Part shown: positions 16,766 through 26,150 of the stretch, piece by piece
How the letters are laid out: each line of letters opens with the position of its first letter
Numbering within the stretch: position 1 is the stretch's first letter
Assembly (NCBI RefSeq): GCF_007991455.1
Contig: NZ_BJYJ01000001.1
Coordinates: forward strand, 62,001 to 126,000
Length of the DNA: 64,000 nucleotides
Reading direction: 5' to 3'
From: Chryseobacterium hagamense
Lineage (GTDB): Bacteria; Bacteroidota; Bacteroidia; Flavobacteriales; Weeksellaceae
Position numbers and translations under genes: made by a program
Notes under the pieces: model-generated
What the model saw: only the letters and a program-made list of their open reading frames with translations
What the model was told of the DNA's origin: nothing
Database searches by the model: none

Positions 16766-17146
16766 GCTGGAAGAGGGATGCCGGATGCCGGAAGTTTATA
16801 CCTGCTAATTGATTAATCAGTCGTTGAATTTGATCCGGAGGAGAAAATCTGTGTAGGAATTATCAGAATTCCGCAAAACATGAACTCCGGAGGAGTTTTA
16901 TCTCTTATGAGCCCTTACAACCTGAGTTGTCAATCCCAATTAACTGTAAACTATCAACTTTAATAATCGGAGAGCGCTTTTTCGGCTGATGGAAAACAGG
17001 CTGGAAGAGGGGTGCCGGATGCCGGAAGTTTTCAGTGAATTCTTCAGCACGATCATTGTGAAAATCCGGGGCGTAAGATATTTTATCGAAAAAAATCCTG
17101 CAGAATCGATACTTCTGCAGGATTTTAATGTACTTAAAGCGGGATG
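16766..17146. repeat. Intergenic region with two copies of a dispersed repeat
   Basis: A 381-base convergent spacer. The repeat GGCTGGAAGAGGGATGCCGG (continuing GATGCCGGAAGTTT) occurs at 16765-16800 and again at 16999-17032. Relatives occur at 8668-8714, 50772-50800, 56757-56795 and, inverted, 57043-57074 and 61832-61870. A hairpin AACTCC/GGAGTT (16883-16897) and the terminator at 17092-17126 are also here. Confidence 0.65.
17092..17126 (-). terminator. Terminator of the bacteriocin-like peptide genes
   Basis: Arms AAAATCCTGCAGAA and TTCTGCAGGATTTT with a seven-base loop, 20 bases beyond the stop of the peptide gene at 17147; on the minus strand the stem is followed by more T residues. Confidence 0.8.
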
Positions 17147-17293
17147 CTAACTGGTTACCGGGCAAGCGATAATGCAGTAGACCCAGGGGCATCTTTTGAT
17201 CCCTTCAGGCGGGCAGCATTCTTCCGAACAGCTTAATGCACCGCCGTTGATTCCCTTCAGCTGGTCTCTTGAAATTTTTTTATAATTTTTCAT
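17147..17293 (-). CDS. GG-leader bacteriocin-like peptide 1
   Basis: A 48-residue peptide. The N-terminal leader MKNYKKISRDQLKGINGG is the Bacteroidota double-glycine type (K-K-I-S-R-x-x-L-K-x-I-x-G-G) cut by peptidase-containing ABC exporters. The core after Gly18 (ALSCSEECCPPEG and on) has six Cys, so disulfides or modification are likely. The ATG at 17293 is fixed by the leader. Such bacteriocin-like genes are frequent in Chryseobacterium, but their activity has mostly not been shown. No exporter or modifying enzyme is encoded next to it. The second peptide gene lies 25 bases upstream on the same strand. Confidence 0.8.
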   Translation of the reverse strand: MKNYKKISRDQLKGINGGALSCSEECCPPEGIKRCPWVYCIIACPVTS

Positions 17294-17318
17294 AACAAAG
17301 AATTTGGGTTAAACATAA

Positions 17319-17462
17319 TTAAGGCTGGTTTCCGCCGCCGCATCCGTCGTATGGCCTGCATTGCCATTTACCGTTGATAAAACATAACTGTCCTCCCGGG
17401 CAGGTAATCCCTCCTGTAATGGCCTTCATGGCCTGTCTGTTGACTTTTTTTAAATTTTCCAT
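17319..17462 (-). CDS. GG-leader bacteriocin-like peptide 2
   Basis: A 47-residue peptide with leader MENLKKVNRQAMKAITGG, again the K-K-x-x-R-x-x-x-K-x-I-x-G-G pattern, and a core (ITCPGGQLCFINGKWQ, then CRPYDGCGGGNQP) with four Cys and eight Gly. An ATG two codons upstream (17468) is possible. The core is unlike peptide 1 while the leaders agree, which is what one expects of a family exported by a shared transporter. The two genes are probably co-transcribed and end at the hairpin 17092-17126. Confidence 0.75.
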   Translation of the reverse strand: MENLKKVNRQAMKAITGGITCPGGQLCFINGKWQCRPYDGCGGGNQP

Positions 17463-17641
17463 AAACATAAGATTTGGTTCTTTCCGAAGTTAAACAATTT
17501 CCGGCAATTGAAGTACACTCTTCCGGGATATATTTTATAATCATCAGGAAAACAGTAAGGTAACAGGCATCCTGAAGCCTATGAACAGGGGCATTCCCTT
17601 ACTTTTAAAGGAGATCATTTCCAGAAAAATTTAACATAATT

Positions 17642-18256
17642 TCAGGTCGATTTCAATTTTTTACTGACGAATCTGTTGTCTTTTAAATAAAACCTCAACG
17701 GCAGATGGGCATGTTCCTGGGCATAAGCAATCCCGACCCGCGGGACAGCGGCAATTTCATCCGCGGCATACCGCTTCCCGATATCTTCGATCCAGATCTC
17801 ATCTTCAGTCAGATCTTTTCTGTTGAACGAAACATCAATGCCTAACGCTTTTGAAAGGGATCCCGGACCGGAAGAGACCGCTGTATGGGTAACCGGCATT
17901 TTTCTGCGTTCTTCCATGATTTCCTGTCCGGAATAGGGTTCAATAGCTCTGATCAGGACACACTTCGGGTCATCACTGCCGGAAACCACCACATTCAGGA
18001 GGTAATGGATGCCATAGCATAAATAAACATAGGCAAAACCTCCGGGGCCGTACATAATTTCAGTTCTTGCCGTCCGGCGGTTGCCGAAAGCATGGGAAGC
18101 TTTGTCCTCGTCGCCGAAGTAAGCTTCCGTTTCGGTAATAAGGCCTGCGGTAACCTGTCCGTCTTTACAGGTATACAGGATTTTACCCAGCAAATCTTTG
18201 GCAAGAAATTCAACATCGGGGCTCCGGTAATAGGAAGACTTCAGTTTCCGTTTCAT
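17642..18256 (-). CDS. DNA-3-methyladenine glycosylase (AAG/MPG family)
   Basis: A 204-residue base-excision repair enzyme that removes alkylated purines such as 3-methyladenine. The signature of the MPG family is present: DLLGKILY near the start, ITETEAYFGDEDKASHAF containing the catalytic Glu, and the DNA-binding stretch MYGPGGFAYVYLCYGIHYLLN. The usual bacterial length is about 200 residues. The gene stands alone and starts at 18256 with MKRKLKSSYY. Confidence 0.9.
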   Translation of the reverse strand: MKRKLKSSYYRSPDVEFLAKDLLGKILYTCKDGQVTAGLITETEAYFGDEDKASHAFGNRRTARTEIMYGPGGFAYVYLCYGIHYLLNVVVSGSDDPKCVLIRAIEPYSGQEIMEERRKMPVTHTAVSSGPGSLSKALGIDVSFNRKDLTEDEIWIEDIGKRYAADEIAAVPRVGIAYAQEHAHLPLRFYLKDNRFVSKKLKST

Positions 18257-18654
18257 TTTTGTTCAATTTTTGAAAATAATTTTAATATCTGTCTGCCAGC
18301 GTAATCTACAGGAGATGATCGAGTACAAGCCTCTTAAATAAGGCTGAGTACCAATTGCTGTTATACAATATAGGAATTGCTCTATTAAAGGTATTAAAAA
18401 AAATATTGCCGTACCGTGAGTGGCATCACAACCTATTATCAATCTACGATAACCCGATGGAAAAGTTCCCTGAAACAATGGATTTTTCCGCTTTGTAAAT
18501 TATGATAAGGTGATCAGTGAAAATAATATATCCTCCTGTAAATGAGTCTTAAACCTCCATGGCCCATAATTTTTAATCCAATTTATTTTTTTACTAAACA
18601 GCATTTGCGTAATTTTATACTCCGTATAATAGAATTCATATAAATAAGGATAAA
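18257..18654. other. Divergent intergenic region before gnd
   Basis: A 398-base spacer between the glycosylase (minus) and gnd (plus). I see no gene, tRNA or clear repeat. The gnd promoter should lie in the AT-rich last 60 bases (TTTATACTCCGTATAATAG near 18616-18634). Confidence 0.45.
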
Positions 18655-20073
18655 ATGGAAAGATATAATTACGGGATGATCGGGCTCGGAGTGATGGGAA
18701 GAAATCTGCTGTACAACATTGCAGAGAACGGTTTTTCAATCGCAGGATTCGATCTTGATACGGAAAAAGTGCGCGAACTGCATGAAGGGGCAACTTCTGA
18801 AATGCAACTTAAAGGAATCGGTTCCCTTGAGGATTTCGTTGCCGCACTGGAAACTCCAAGAAAAATTATTTTAATGGTTCCTGCCGGAAAGCCGGTGGAT
18901 GCCGTCCTGGAAAATATGACGCCGCTCCTGAGCGAAGGGGATATTGTGGTTGATGCAGGAAATTCCTACTTCAGGGATACCGAAAGGCGCATTGCCGATC
19001 TGGCTGCCAGAAACCTGCATTTTATGGGTATGGGCGTTTCCGGAGGTGAAAAAGGGGCGCGAAAAGGACCGAGCATCATGCCGGGCGGTGACCGGGAAGC
19101 TTTCAACCTGCTGAAACCGATGCTGGAATCGATCGCTGCCAAAGTGGACGGTGAAGCCTGTACGGCCTATATGGGGAAAAGCTCCGCCGGAAACTATGTG
19201 AAAATGGTCCATAACGGAATCGAATATGCCATCATGCAACTCATCAGTGAAGCATATGATCTTTTAAAAAAAGGAGCCGGCCTTACTAATAACGAGCTTT
19301 ATGAAGTTTTCAGAGACTTGAACAACGGGGAAATGAATTCTTTCCTGATCGAAATCACGAGAGATATCTTCCATCAGAAAGATTCTCTGGCAGACGGCTA
19401 CCTGGTGGATCATATCCTGGACAAAGCCGGCGCAAAAGGAACCGGGAAATGGACTTCCGAGCAGGCGATGGAAATCGGCGTTTCTATTCCGACCATCGAT
19501 ATTGCCGTTACTTCACGAATTTTATCGGCCTATAAAGACGAAAGGATTATGGCTTCCCGATTATATACGGAAAAGGAAATCACGGCTCCTGAAGATAAAA
19601 CATTGTTCATTAAGGAAGTCGGTGATGCCTTATATCTGGCTACCCTCATCAGCTATGCGCAAGGACTTGCCCTTCTGGTAAAAGCCTCTGAAGAGTACCG
19701 TTTCGATATTCCTGTGAAGGATGTGGTAAAAATCTGGAGAGGCGGATGTATCATCCGTTCGTTATTGCTGGAGAAATTCTATTCGGCTTATACTAAAAAT
19801 GACCGTTTAGGCAACATCCTGCTGGACGGAGAAATATCCGGGATCGTAAAATCAAAAATCAAAGCTTTAAGGAATACGGCAGCTTATGCTGTTTCCAACG
19901 GGATTTCAAGCCTCGGACTTCAGACTGCTTTAGGGTATTTTGATGCCTACACTACAGAATCCCTTCCGGTAAACCTGATTCAGGCACAACGCGATTACTT
20001 CGGGGCGCATACCTATCAGAGAACCGACCGGGAAGGAATCTTCCACACTTCCTGGGAAAGCGCAAACAATTAA
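18655..20073 (+). CDS. gnd: 6-phosphogluconate dehydrogenase (decarboxylating)
   Basis: A 472-residue cytosolic enzyme that converts 6-phosphogluconate and NADP+ to ribulose 5-phosphate, CO2 and NADPH. The NADP motif GLGVMGRNLLYNIAENG is at residues 9-25, and the active-site signature runs through VSGGEKGARKGPSIMPGG and SAGNYVKMVHNGIEYA with the catalytic Lys and Asn. Length is normal for the long form. It is first of three genes: zwf follows after 16 bases and pgl after that, so the full oxidative pentose phosphate pathway is one operon, in reverse order of the reactions. Confidence 0.95.
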   Translation: MERYNYGMIGLGVMGRNLLYNIAENGFSIAGFDLDTEKVRELHEGATSEMQLKGIGSLEDFVAALETPRKIILMVPAGKPVDAVLENMTPLLSEGDIVVDAGNSYFRDTERRIADLAARNLHFMGMGVSGGEKGARKGPSIMPGGDREAFNLLKPMLESIAAKVDGEACTAYMGKSSAGNYVKMVHNGIEYAIMQLISEAYDLLKKGAGLTNNELYEVFRDLNNGEMNSFLIEITRDIFHQKDSLADGYLVDHILDKAGAKGTGKWTSEQAMEIGVSIPTIDIAVTSRILSAYKDERIMASRLYTEKEITAPEDKTLFIKEVGDALYLATLISYAQGLALLVKASEEYRFDIPVKDVVKIWRGGCIIRSLLLEKFYSAYTKNDRLGNILLDGEISGIVKSKIKALRNTAAYAVSNGISSLGLQTALGYFDAYTTESLPVNLIQAQRDYFGAHTYQRTDREGIFHTSWESANN

Positions 20074-20089
20074 AATTCAGGTAAAAAAA

Positions 20090-21571
20090 ATGAACGACAA
20101 TAAAAAATTGCAGCCGACGACCATCATTATCTTCGGTGCTACGGGAGACCTGGCCAAAAGAAAGCTTTTTCCTGCATTTTATAATTTATATATTGACGGA
20201 AGAATGCCCAAAGGCTTCAATATTGTAGCTTTAGGAAGATCGGAAAATACCGATGAAAGTTTCAAAAGCTATATCAGGGAAAACCTTGAAAATTTCTCAA
20301 GAAAGAAAGTAACATCGCAGGAATGGGCGGGTTTTCAGGCACACATTACCTATTTCCAGCATCAGCTTGACCAGGAAAGCTCCTACCAGAGCCTGCAGAA
20401 AAAGCTCAACAGCCTGGATGAGATCTACGGAATGCGGGGAAACAGGCTTTTCTACCTGTCCATCGGACCGAATTTCGTAGCTACGATTTCCAACCATATC
20501 AAAAGTTCATCACTGGCTTCGGATCCTGAAAAGGACCGCATTATTATCGAAAAACCTTTCGGGCATGATAAGCAGTCGGCGATTGAGCTCAACAGTCTTC
20601 TGGCAGAAACTTTTGAGGAAGAGCAGATTTACCGCATCGACCATTATCTGGGTAAAGAAACGGTACAGAATATTCTGGCTTTCAGATTCGGGAATTCTAT
20701 TTTCGAACCCCTATGGGATTACAAACACATCGAATCGGTACAGATCACGGTTGCAGAAGAAGTGGGCGTGGAAACCAGGGGAAGCTTCTACGAGCAGACC
20801 GGAGCATTACGGGATATGATCCAGAACCACCTGCTGCAGATCCTCTGTATGGTGGCGATGGAACCACCGGTTTCCCTGGAAGCAGGAGAAATCAGGGACC
20901 GTAAGGTGGACGTCCTGAAATCCATCCGGCGGATTACCCCGGATAAGGTGGACCATTATGCCGTAAGAGGACAATACGGAAAAGGAACTGTAAACGGAGT
21001 GGAAGTAAAAGGCTACCGCCAGGAAGAAGACATTGCGCCGAACTCCAATACGGAAACATTTGCCGCTGTAAAATTTTACCTGGATAACGAAAGATGGCAG
21101 GGGGTTCCTTTTTACGTGCGTACCGGGAAAAGAATGAAAGAAAAGCATTCTTACATTACCATCCAGTTCAAGCCGCTTCCGCATTCTACGTTTTCGGACA
21201 GCGAACAGCAGTTGTCGGCCAACCGGTTGATTATCAATATCCAGCCTTTGATGGATATCAGACTGCAGTTTATGACGAAAAAGCCGGGATTATCCCTGGT
21301 GCTGAAACCCGTTGAAATGATTTTTGATAATTTTGCCTGCCAGGAAGATACACCGGAAGCTTACGAAACCTTATTGCTGGATGCGCTGATGGGCGACCTT
21401 ACGCTGTTCATGCGTTCCGATCAGGTGGAAGAAGCATGGGATGTGGTAAAGACCATACAGGAAGCCTGGGAAAACAGCAAGGACGTATTTTTTCCGAATT
21501 ACGAGGCCGGAACCTGGGGACCTAAAGACAGCATCAGCCTGGTTGAAAGACAGGGACACAACTGGGTGTAA
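20090..21571 (+). CDS. zwf: Glucose-6-phosphate 1-dehydrogenase
   Basis: A 493-residue enzyme for the first oxidative pentose phosphate step (glucose 6-phosphate to 6-phosphogluconolactone with NADP+). The coenzyme motif IFGATGDLAKRKLFPAFYN is at about 14-32, and the substrate signature RIDHYLGKETVQN, with the catalytic His and Lys, is near residue 180. The C-terminal domain (YETLLLDALMGDLTLFMRSD, then EAW) is complete. It is 24 bases from pgl. Confidence 0.95.
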   Translation: MNDNKKLQPTTIIIFGATGDLAKRKLFPAFYNLYIDGRMPKGFNIVALGRSENTDESFKSYIRENLENFSRKKVTSQEWAGFQAHITYFQHQLDQESSYQSLQKKLNSLDEIYGMRGNRLFYLSIGPNFVATISNHIKSSSLASDPEKDRIIIEKPFGHDKQSAIELNSLLAETFEEEQIYRIDHYLGKETVQNILAFRFGNSIFEPLWDYKHIESVQITVAEEVGVETRGSFYEQTGALRDMIQNHLLQILCMVAMEPPVSLEAGEIRDRKVDVLKSIRRITPDKVDHYAVRGQYGKGTVNGVEVKGYRQEEDIAPNSNTETFAAVKFYLDNERWQGVPFYVRTGKRMKEKHSYITIQFKPLPHSTFSDSEQQLSANRLIINIQPLMDIRLQFMTKKPGLSLVLKPVEMIFDNFACQEDTPEAYETLLLDALMGDLTLFMRSDQVEEAWDVVKTIQEAWENSKDVFFPNYEAGTWGPKDSISLVERQGHNWV

Positions 21572-21595
21572 GTTTAATGATTTAATTGAAGAGAA

Positions 21596-22306
21596 ATGGA
21601 GATTACCGTATTTAACGATTTAGATACCTTATATAAAAAAGCGGCCGATACCTTCGTAGAATTAGCCGGAGAATCGATTGCCGAAAAGGGCCGTTTTACT
21701 GTCGCATTAAGCGGAGGATCGTCCCCGAAAGCGATTTTCAGCCTGCTGGCTACGGCGGAATATTCGCAGAAAGTTGAGTGGGGCAAGGTCTTCTTTTTCT
21801 GGGTCGATGAACGCTGGGTGCCTTTGAATGATGAAAAAAGCAATGCTAAAATGACCTTTGAAACCCTCCTGCACAGGGTTCCCGTGAACGGCGACCAGAT
21901 TTTCCCGATGTATAAAGAAGGAACAGAGCCTGAAGAGTATGCAAAAGAGTATGAAAAGCAGATCAGAAAGATACTGGGTGAGGAAGGCGTTTTTGATTTT
22001 ATTCTTTTGGGAATGGGAGATGACGGCCACACCGCGTCTTTATTTCCGGGAGAAAAAGTTCTGGAAGAAAAGGAAAAATGGGTGGATGCCTATTACCTCA
22101 GACCTCAGGAAATGTTCAGGATTACCCTGACGGCGCCGGTCATCAACAAAGCCGAAAACATTCTGGTGGTAGCCTTCGGGGAATCGAAAAAGCATGCGCT
22201 GAATGAAGTGGTGAACGGAAAATACAATCCTCAGCTTTACCCGCTGCAGCTGATCCGGCCAAAAGAAGGATTCATGTTCTTCACCGATGAAAAAGCGAAA
22301 GGATAA
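21596..22306 (+). CDS. pgl: 6-phosphogluconolactonase
   Basis: A 236-residue lactonase hydrolysing 6-phosphogluconolactone, the step between Zwf and Gnd. It has the glucosamine-isomerase-type fold with VALSGGSSPKAIFSLL (phosphate loop), FFWVDERWVPL, and LLGMGDDGHTASLFPG holding the catalytic His. A strong hairpin follows at 22331. Confidence 0.95.
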   Translation: MEITVFNDLDTLYKKAADTFVELAGESIAEKGRFTVALSGGSSPKAIFSLLATAEYSQKVEWGKVFFFWVDERWVPLNDEKSNAKMTFETLLHRVPVNGDQIFPMYKEGTEPEEYAKEYEKQIRKILGEEGVFDFILLGMGDDGHTASLFPGEKVLEEKEKWVDAYYLRPQEMFRITLTAPVINKAENILVVAFGESKKHALNEVVNGKYNPQLYPLQLIRPKEGFMFFTDEKAKG

Positions 22307-22330
22307 TACAATCTGAAACATAAAATAAAT

Positions 22331-22361
22331 AAAAAGCATCGCCGACCGGCGATGCTTTTTT
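22331..22361 (+). terminator. Terminator of the gnd-zwf-pgl operon
   Basis: Arms AAAAAGCATCGCC and GGCGATGCTTTTT with a GACC-type loop and a T run, 25 bases after the pgl stop. Confidence 0.9.
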
Positions 22362-22562
22362 AGATTTTTATATGAAAGCTGTTGTAAAGTATTGGGTAGC
22401 GAAAGGATTTATCATAGGACGGAAGGATATCAGAAATTGACAAAAGATAAATCCTGGTTTTTAGTCAGAATTTCCGATGGATCTTTCTCCGCTGTGCTAA
22501 AAAACACTCGAAGTGGCAGAGATAAAATCGAACTTTAAACTTTAAATCTTAAATCAAAAAAA

Positions 22563-22605
22563 TGAGGCACCCCTTTTTTCGTGATTACAAAAAAGAAATG
22601 CCTCA
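22563..22605 (-). terminator. Terminator of the secreted-protein gene
   Basis: Arms TGAGGCA and TGCCTCA outside, CTTTTTT and AAAAAAG inside; on the minus strand the hairpin is followed by a T run. It lies 84 bases past the stop at 22689. Confidence 0.7.
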
Positions 22606-22688
22606 AAAAAATAACTGTACGTAAAATTTTATCCGGTATGACCCGGAAAGTCTATATAAAATAGTATATATGTGAAATATATTCGGGA

Positions 22689-23285
22689 TTATTTCAGGGG
22701 AATGATCTTGTTGAAAACATTTCCGTTTTCTTCTACCCTGATGATGTAATTGGATGAGGTTTTGGGATCCAGATCGAAAGTCATGTCCAGCTCACCGTTC
22801 TCAGCATTTTTATTGGCACTGTAAAACATGTTGTTGGCAAAATCATATACTGAAACATTGACTGTATTTTTTACATCTGCCAGGTGAAGTTTCACTCTGT
22901 TTCCGGAAACGGTATATTCAGGTTTGCTGACTGAGCTTACCGGCGTCTTTTCCACTTCCATTCCGTTCAGCCTGTTGATGCTGATTTTGTATTTCTCTAC
23001 CTTTGTATCGGATTCTGCTACCAGATAATATGTTCCGGAAGCAAGATCCTGAAGGTTGTACGACTTCATTACGGGGTTGTCTGCATCCAGTTTCTCAGAA
23101 AAAAGTTCACCGTCGATATCATTGTATACAAAAAGGGAAACATTTTTTGCGTTGGCGATTTCGAAGTTCACTGTTTTCGCCGTTACATTTCCTACCGAAA
23201 TAGAAAAGTCTTTGTCTTTACTCATCATGCTTGAGGAAACCAATAAGAAACCTGCAAGAAAACCGGATTTTAATAATGTAGTCAT
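22689..23285 (-). CDS. Secreted protein with two beta-rich repeats
   Basis: A 198-residue exported protein I do not recognise by name. I start at ATG 23285 because it gives a clean signal peptide (TTLLKSGFLAGFLLVSSS); an upstream ATG at 23321 would add 12 residues before it. After the signal there are two similar beta-rich modules, each like a short Ig/secretion-tail fold: DFSISVGNVTAKTVNFEIAN with LASGTYYLVAE, and KPEYTVSGNRVKLHLAD with NYIIRVEENGN. Such proteins in Flavobacteriia are usually periplasmic or surface attached. It is divergent from the AraC gene at 23442, which might regulate it. Confidence 0.7.
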   Translation of the reverse strand: MTTLLKSGFLAGFLLVSSSMMSKDKDFSISVGNVTAKTVNFEIANAKNVSLFVYNDIDGELFSEKLDADNPVMKSYNLQDLASGTYYLVAESDTKVEKYKISINRLNGMEVEKTPVSSVSKPEYTVSGNRVKLHLADVKNTVNVSVYDFANNMFYSANKNAENGELDMTFDLDPKTSSNYIIRVEENGNVFNKIIPLK

Positions 23286-23414
23286 AAAGATAAGTTTTGT
23301 TACCAATAATTTATACTGCAAATCTACATCAGGTTATACGTTTATTCTACAATACAATTTTCATATATATGTGCTATTTTAACATAGGCTGAATGTTAAT
23401 TAAATATTAATTGT

Positions 23415-23422
23415 TAATTTTG
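23415..23422 (+). promoter_or_regulatory. -7 promoter element of the AraC gene at 23442
   Basis: TAATTTTG matches TAnnTTTG and lies 20 bases before the ATG at 23442, so the leader would be very short. Confidence 0.45.
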
Positions 23423-23441
23423 CATAGGTAAACAATAATAT

Positions 23442-24314
23442 ATGAAACATACACATCCGGCATTCGAAGCGGTAAAGCCTGATATCGGGAGCAGTTTTAC
23501 AAGTCTTAAATTCCTTAGAAATGAAAACCTGAAGTCTCATGTCTGGCATTATCATCCTGAGATTGAGCTTATTTTCGTTTGTAAAGGTTCGGGAAAAAGG
23601 CAGATCGGCAGCAACATCTCATATTTTTCCGACGGCGATCTCGTGCTCATCGGCAGTAACCTTCCGCATTGCGGGATGACCAATGAAAATACCAATAACG
23701 ATTATGAGATGGTCTTGCAGTTCAAGCCTGATTTTTTAGGCGGGCCCATCTGGGAAACACCGGAGATGCAGAAAATCGCCGGCCTTCTTGAAAAATCCAA
23801 GGCCGGGATCGTGTTCGGGGAAAAAATAAAAAAAGAAACGGGCGGGAAAATTGCCGCGATGCATGAAGCCGTATCGTTCAGAAAGCTGATCTGCTTCCTG
23901 GAAATCCTCGAAGACCTGGCCGCCACCCAGGATTACCGGATCCTGAATGCCGGAAAGTACTACCTGCAGACCCAGGTAGAGGATAATGACCGGATTAATG
24001 TTATCTTCAATCATGTAAAGGACCATTTCAGGGAACAGATAACACTGGAAGAGGTGGCAGACCTGGCAAATATGAAAGTTCCCTCTTTCTGCAGGTATTT
24101 TAAGAAGATTACCAATAAGACCTTTACCCATTTCGTCAATGAATACCGGATCACCCATGCCCTGAAATTATTGGCGGAACAGCCTTTAAGCATTACGGAA
24201 GTCTGTTTCGAGTCGGGCTTTAATAACTTCAGCTATTTCAATAAAACATTTAAGGAATACGTTAAAAAGAGCCCTTCACAATACAGAAAAGAATTCAATT
24301 ATTTGATAGAGTAG
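23442..24314 (+). CDS. AraC-family regulator with cupin sensor
   Basis: A 290-residue transcription factor. Residues 20-100 look like a cupin sensor (HVWHYHPEIELIFVCKGSGK, then DLVLIGSNLPHCG). The C-terminal 100 residues form the AraC double helix-turn-helix (ITLEEVADLANMKVPSFCRY and EVCFESGFNNFSYFNKTFK, then KKSPSQYRKEF). The organisation is that of sugar-responsive AraC regulators in Bacteroidota. It is not clearly linked to one neighbour; the divergent secreted protein or the downstream fibre locus are candidates. Confidence 0.9.
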   Translation: MKHTHPAFEAVKPDIGSSFTSLKFLRNENLKSHVWHYHPEIELIFVCKGSGKRQIGSNISYFSDGDLVLIGSNLPHCGMTNENTNNDYEMVLQFKPDFLGGPIWETPEMQKIAGLLEKSKAGIVFGEKIKKETGGKIAAMHEAVSFRKLICFLEILEDLAATQDYRILNAGKYYLQTQVEDNDRINVIFNHVKDHFREQITLEEVADLANMKVPSFCRYFKKITNKTFTHFVNEYRITHALKLLAEQPLSITEVCFESGFNNFSYFNKTFKEYVKKSPSQYRKEFNYLIE

Positions 24315-24575
24315 CGGGCCCCGTTAAAAGTTGAGAGTTTCTTTTATATTAATAAAATAATGTGAAAGAACAGCTTAAGGATAACCATCGGAAAGCAGGA
24401 AAAAAATGGTATTGATGAATTCCTTTTAAACAGCCCGGCCCTGTTCTTGCAGAGTGTTTGATGTATATTACAGGGAATTTTCACTTATATTAAAAGAATC
24501 TATTTGTTGATATTTTGATAATTAAAATAAAGATTTTATAAAACAAATATGTGAAAATTTTATTATTGTTGTACT

Positions 24576-25406
24576 ATGTATATTATAACAGATCAGCTAA
24601 AAAATTTAGGCGTCAGTTTGAACCGTATGGATCATCTGATCGAAAGGAATAACAATAACCGCCAATTCAGTACCCTTGAATACTATTGTATTTATATCTT
24701 CCTGGAAAATATTAAAGTTGAAGTAGAAAACATCCCCTACTCGATAAGGGCCGGGCATATTGCCTTTCTGGGTCCTCAGAAACAGATCGTGTTCGGAAAG
24801 GGCAGCGCAGCCCATATCTTGTCTATTTCCTTTTCCTCCGGCTTTTATGAAAGATCTTCCAGGGACAGTCTCTTTTTACATTCCCAGCTGTTCTTTAATT
24901 ACCATACCGATTTTTTTATTGCGCCTTTCTCGAATACCGAGCATATGCGCGTTATTTTCATGGAAAGAATGGAAGCTTTCCGGCAGAAAGATGAAAACCT
25001 TTATGTCTCTGCTGCGCATAATGCTATTGAAAGACTGATTCTGGATGCTTTTCTGTATATTCCGAATGAGGAAATCAAAAAAGATGTGAAGTTCGATTAT
25101 CTTCATTACGTCAATCGTTTCAAGGTCCTTCTTCAGCGGGATTATAAAAAAGAAAAAAAAGTATCCCATTATGCAGGTGAACTTAATATCACATCCAGGA
25201 AACTAACGGAGATGACAGAGTACGTTTTGGGCAAAACGGCGAAGAATATTATTATTGAAAAAGTAATTACCGAGTTCAAGAAAACCCTGGCTTTCACCAA
25301 TTCTACCATTTCGGAAATTTCTTTCGATCTGGGTTTCAGCGATGAAGGAAACTTCAGCAATTTCGTCAAAAAGCATACCGGAAAAAATCCTTCAGAGATG
25401 AAATAA
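24576..25406 (+). CDS. AraC-family regulator at the head of the fibre locus
   Basis: A 276-residue regulator with a C-terminal AraC DNA-binding domain (SHYAGELNITSRKLTEMTEY, ISEISFDLGFSDEGNFSNF, then KKHTGKNPSEMK) and an N-terminal sensor of no clear family. It ends 57 bases before the first pilin-like gene and points the same way, so I take it as the probable local activator of the chaperone-usher-like locus. The sensor part is more divergent than in the AraC protein at 23442. Confidence 0.85.
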   Translation: MYIITDQLKNLGVSLNRMDHLIERNNNNRQFSTLEYYCIYIFLENIKVEVENIPYSIRAGHIAFLGPQKQIVFGKGSAAHILSISFSSGFYERSSRDSLFLHSQLFFNYHTDFFIAPFSNTEHMRVIFMERMEAFRQKDENLYVSAAHNAIERLILDAFLYIPNEEIKKDVKFDYLHYVNRFKVLLQRDYKKEKKVSHYAGELNITSRKLTEMTEYVLGKTAKNIIIEKVITEFKKTLAFTNSTISEISFDLGFSDEGNFSNFVKKHTGKNPSEMK

Positions 25407-25463
25407 ATAAGAAAAATATTGTATATTTACTTATGTAGCCGATTGGTGAAAAAATAAATTGCT

Positions 25464-25829
25464 ATGGGGGGCAGATTTTTTTTATTAGGTATTTTGCTGT
25501 TTGCTTTTTTAAGAATATCAGGACAGACAGACGTTGTTCATCTCAGGATAAATCTTTATCCTGTTCAGATAATTTCTGTAGGAGAGGGTCCTAAATCTGC
25601 AAATAAGGCGGATCAGAAATATTTTACGGTATCCAGTACAACGGGTTTTGAAATTAATGTAGACCGAAGAACCAGTGATGCCGGAAATCTTAAAGTGATC
25701 AACAGCAATAAAGGGGCCGCTCATAAAGATTTTGCCATCGACTATCATACGAACAGAACCTCCCGCGAGATATATGCAGATCAATCCCTAAATTCAGCAG
25801 ATATTATATTAACTCTAATTTCTCAATAA
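25464..25829 (+). CDS. Small pilin-like secreted subunit 1
   Basis: A 121-residue exported protein with a short signal (FFLLGILLFAFLRISGQ). The mature part starts TDVVHLRINLYPVQIISVG and ends DIILTLISQ. The start (L-x-L-R-I/L-x-P-x-Q-x-x-x-V) and end agree with the protein encoded at 26151, and the middle shares TVSSTTGFEINV with that protein's TVYSTGGFQVKV, so both are one family, here in a shortened form. In context it is likely a minor or initiating fibre subunit. There is no Cys lipobox, so it is not a lipoprotein. Confidence 0.7.
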   Translation: MGGRFFLLGILLFAFLRISGQTDVVHLRINLYPVQIISVGEGPKSANKADQKYFTVSSTTGFEINVDRRTSDAGNLKVINSNKGAAHKDFAIDYHTNRTSREIYADQSLNSADIILTLISQ

Positions 25830-26150
25830 ATTTTTTAACAAAAAGCACGCTGTAAATTATATTGTAAATGTGAAAAAAACCACTTTTTATTAGTTAAATG
25901 GTTGGCTAAGATTAATTTATTGTTAATATAATATTAATATAGTTATGAAATTTGTAATTATAATTAATTATTTAATTCTACTTTTTGCTTTTTTATCTTA
26001 AATGCAATAAAATTTTCATATTTTTTCCAAAAACCATATTTGCAAATTTTGCGCATTTTTTTACAAATGGGTGTTTTGATGATGTCTTTAAATTTGCAAC
26101 AGAATTTAGAACAATTTCAATTAACTAATAATAAAAACATCATCCCCCTC
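25830..26150. other. AT-rich leader before the main pilin-like gene
   Basis: A 321-base, very AT-rich spacer inside the fibre locus. CATATTTG at about 26034-26041 is one mismatch from TAnnTTTG and would give an untranslated leader of about 100 bases. A second promoter here would allow the major subunit to be expressed more strongly than its neighbours. No gene is seen. Confidence 0.45.

Larger units (their letters stand above)
22307..22688. other. Convergent spacer with two terminators
   Basis: A 382-base region between convergent genes. It holds the terminator of gnd-zwf-pgl (22331-22361) and that of the secreted-protein gene (22563-22605), and no gene between them. Confidence 0.6.
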
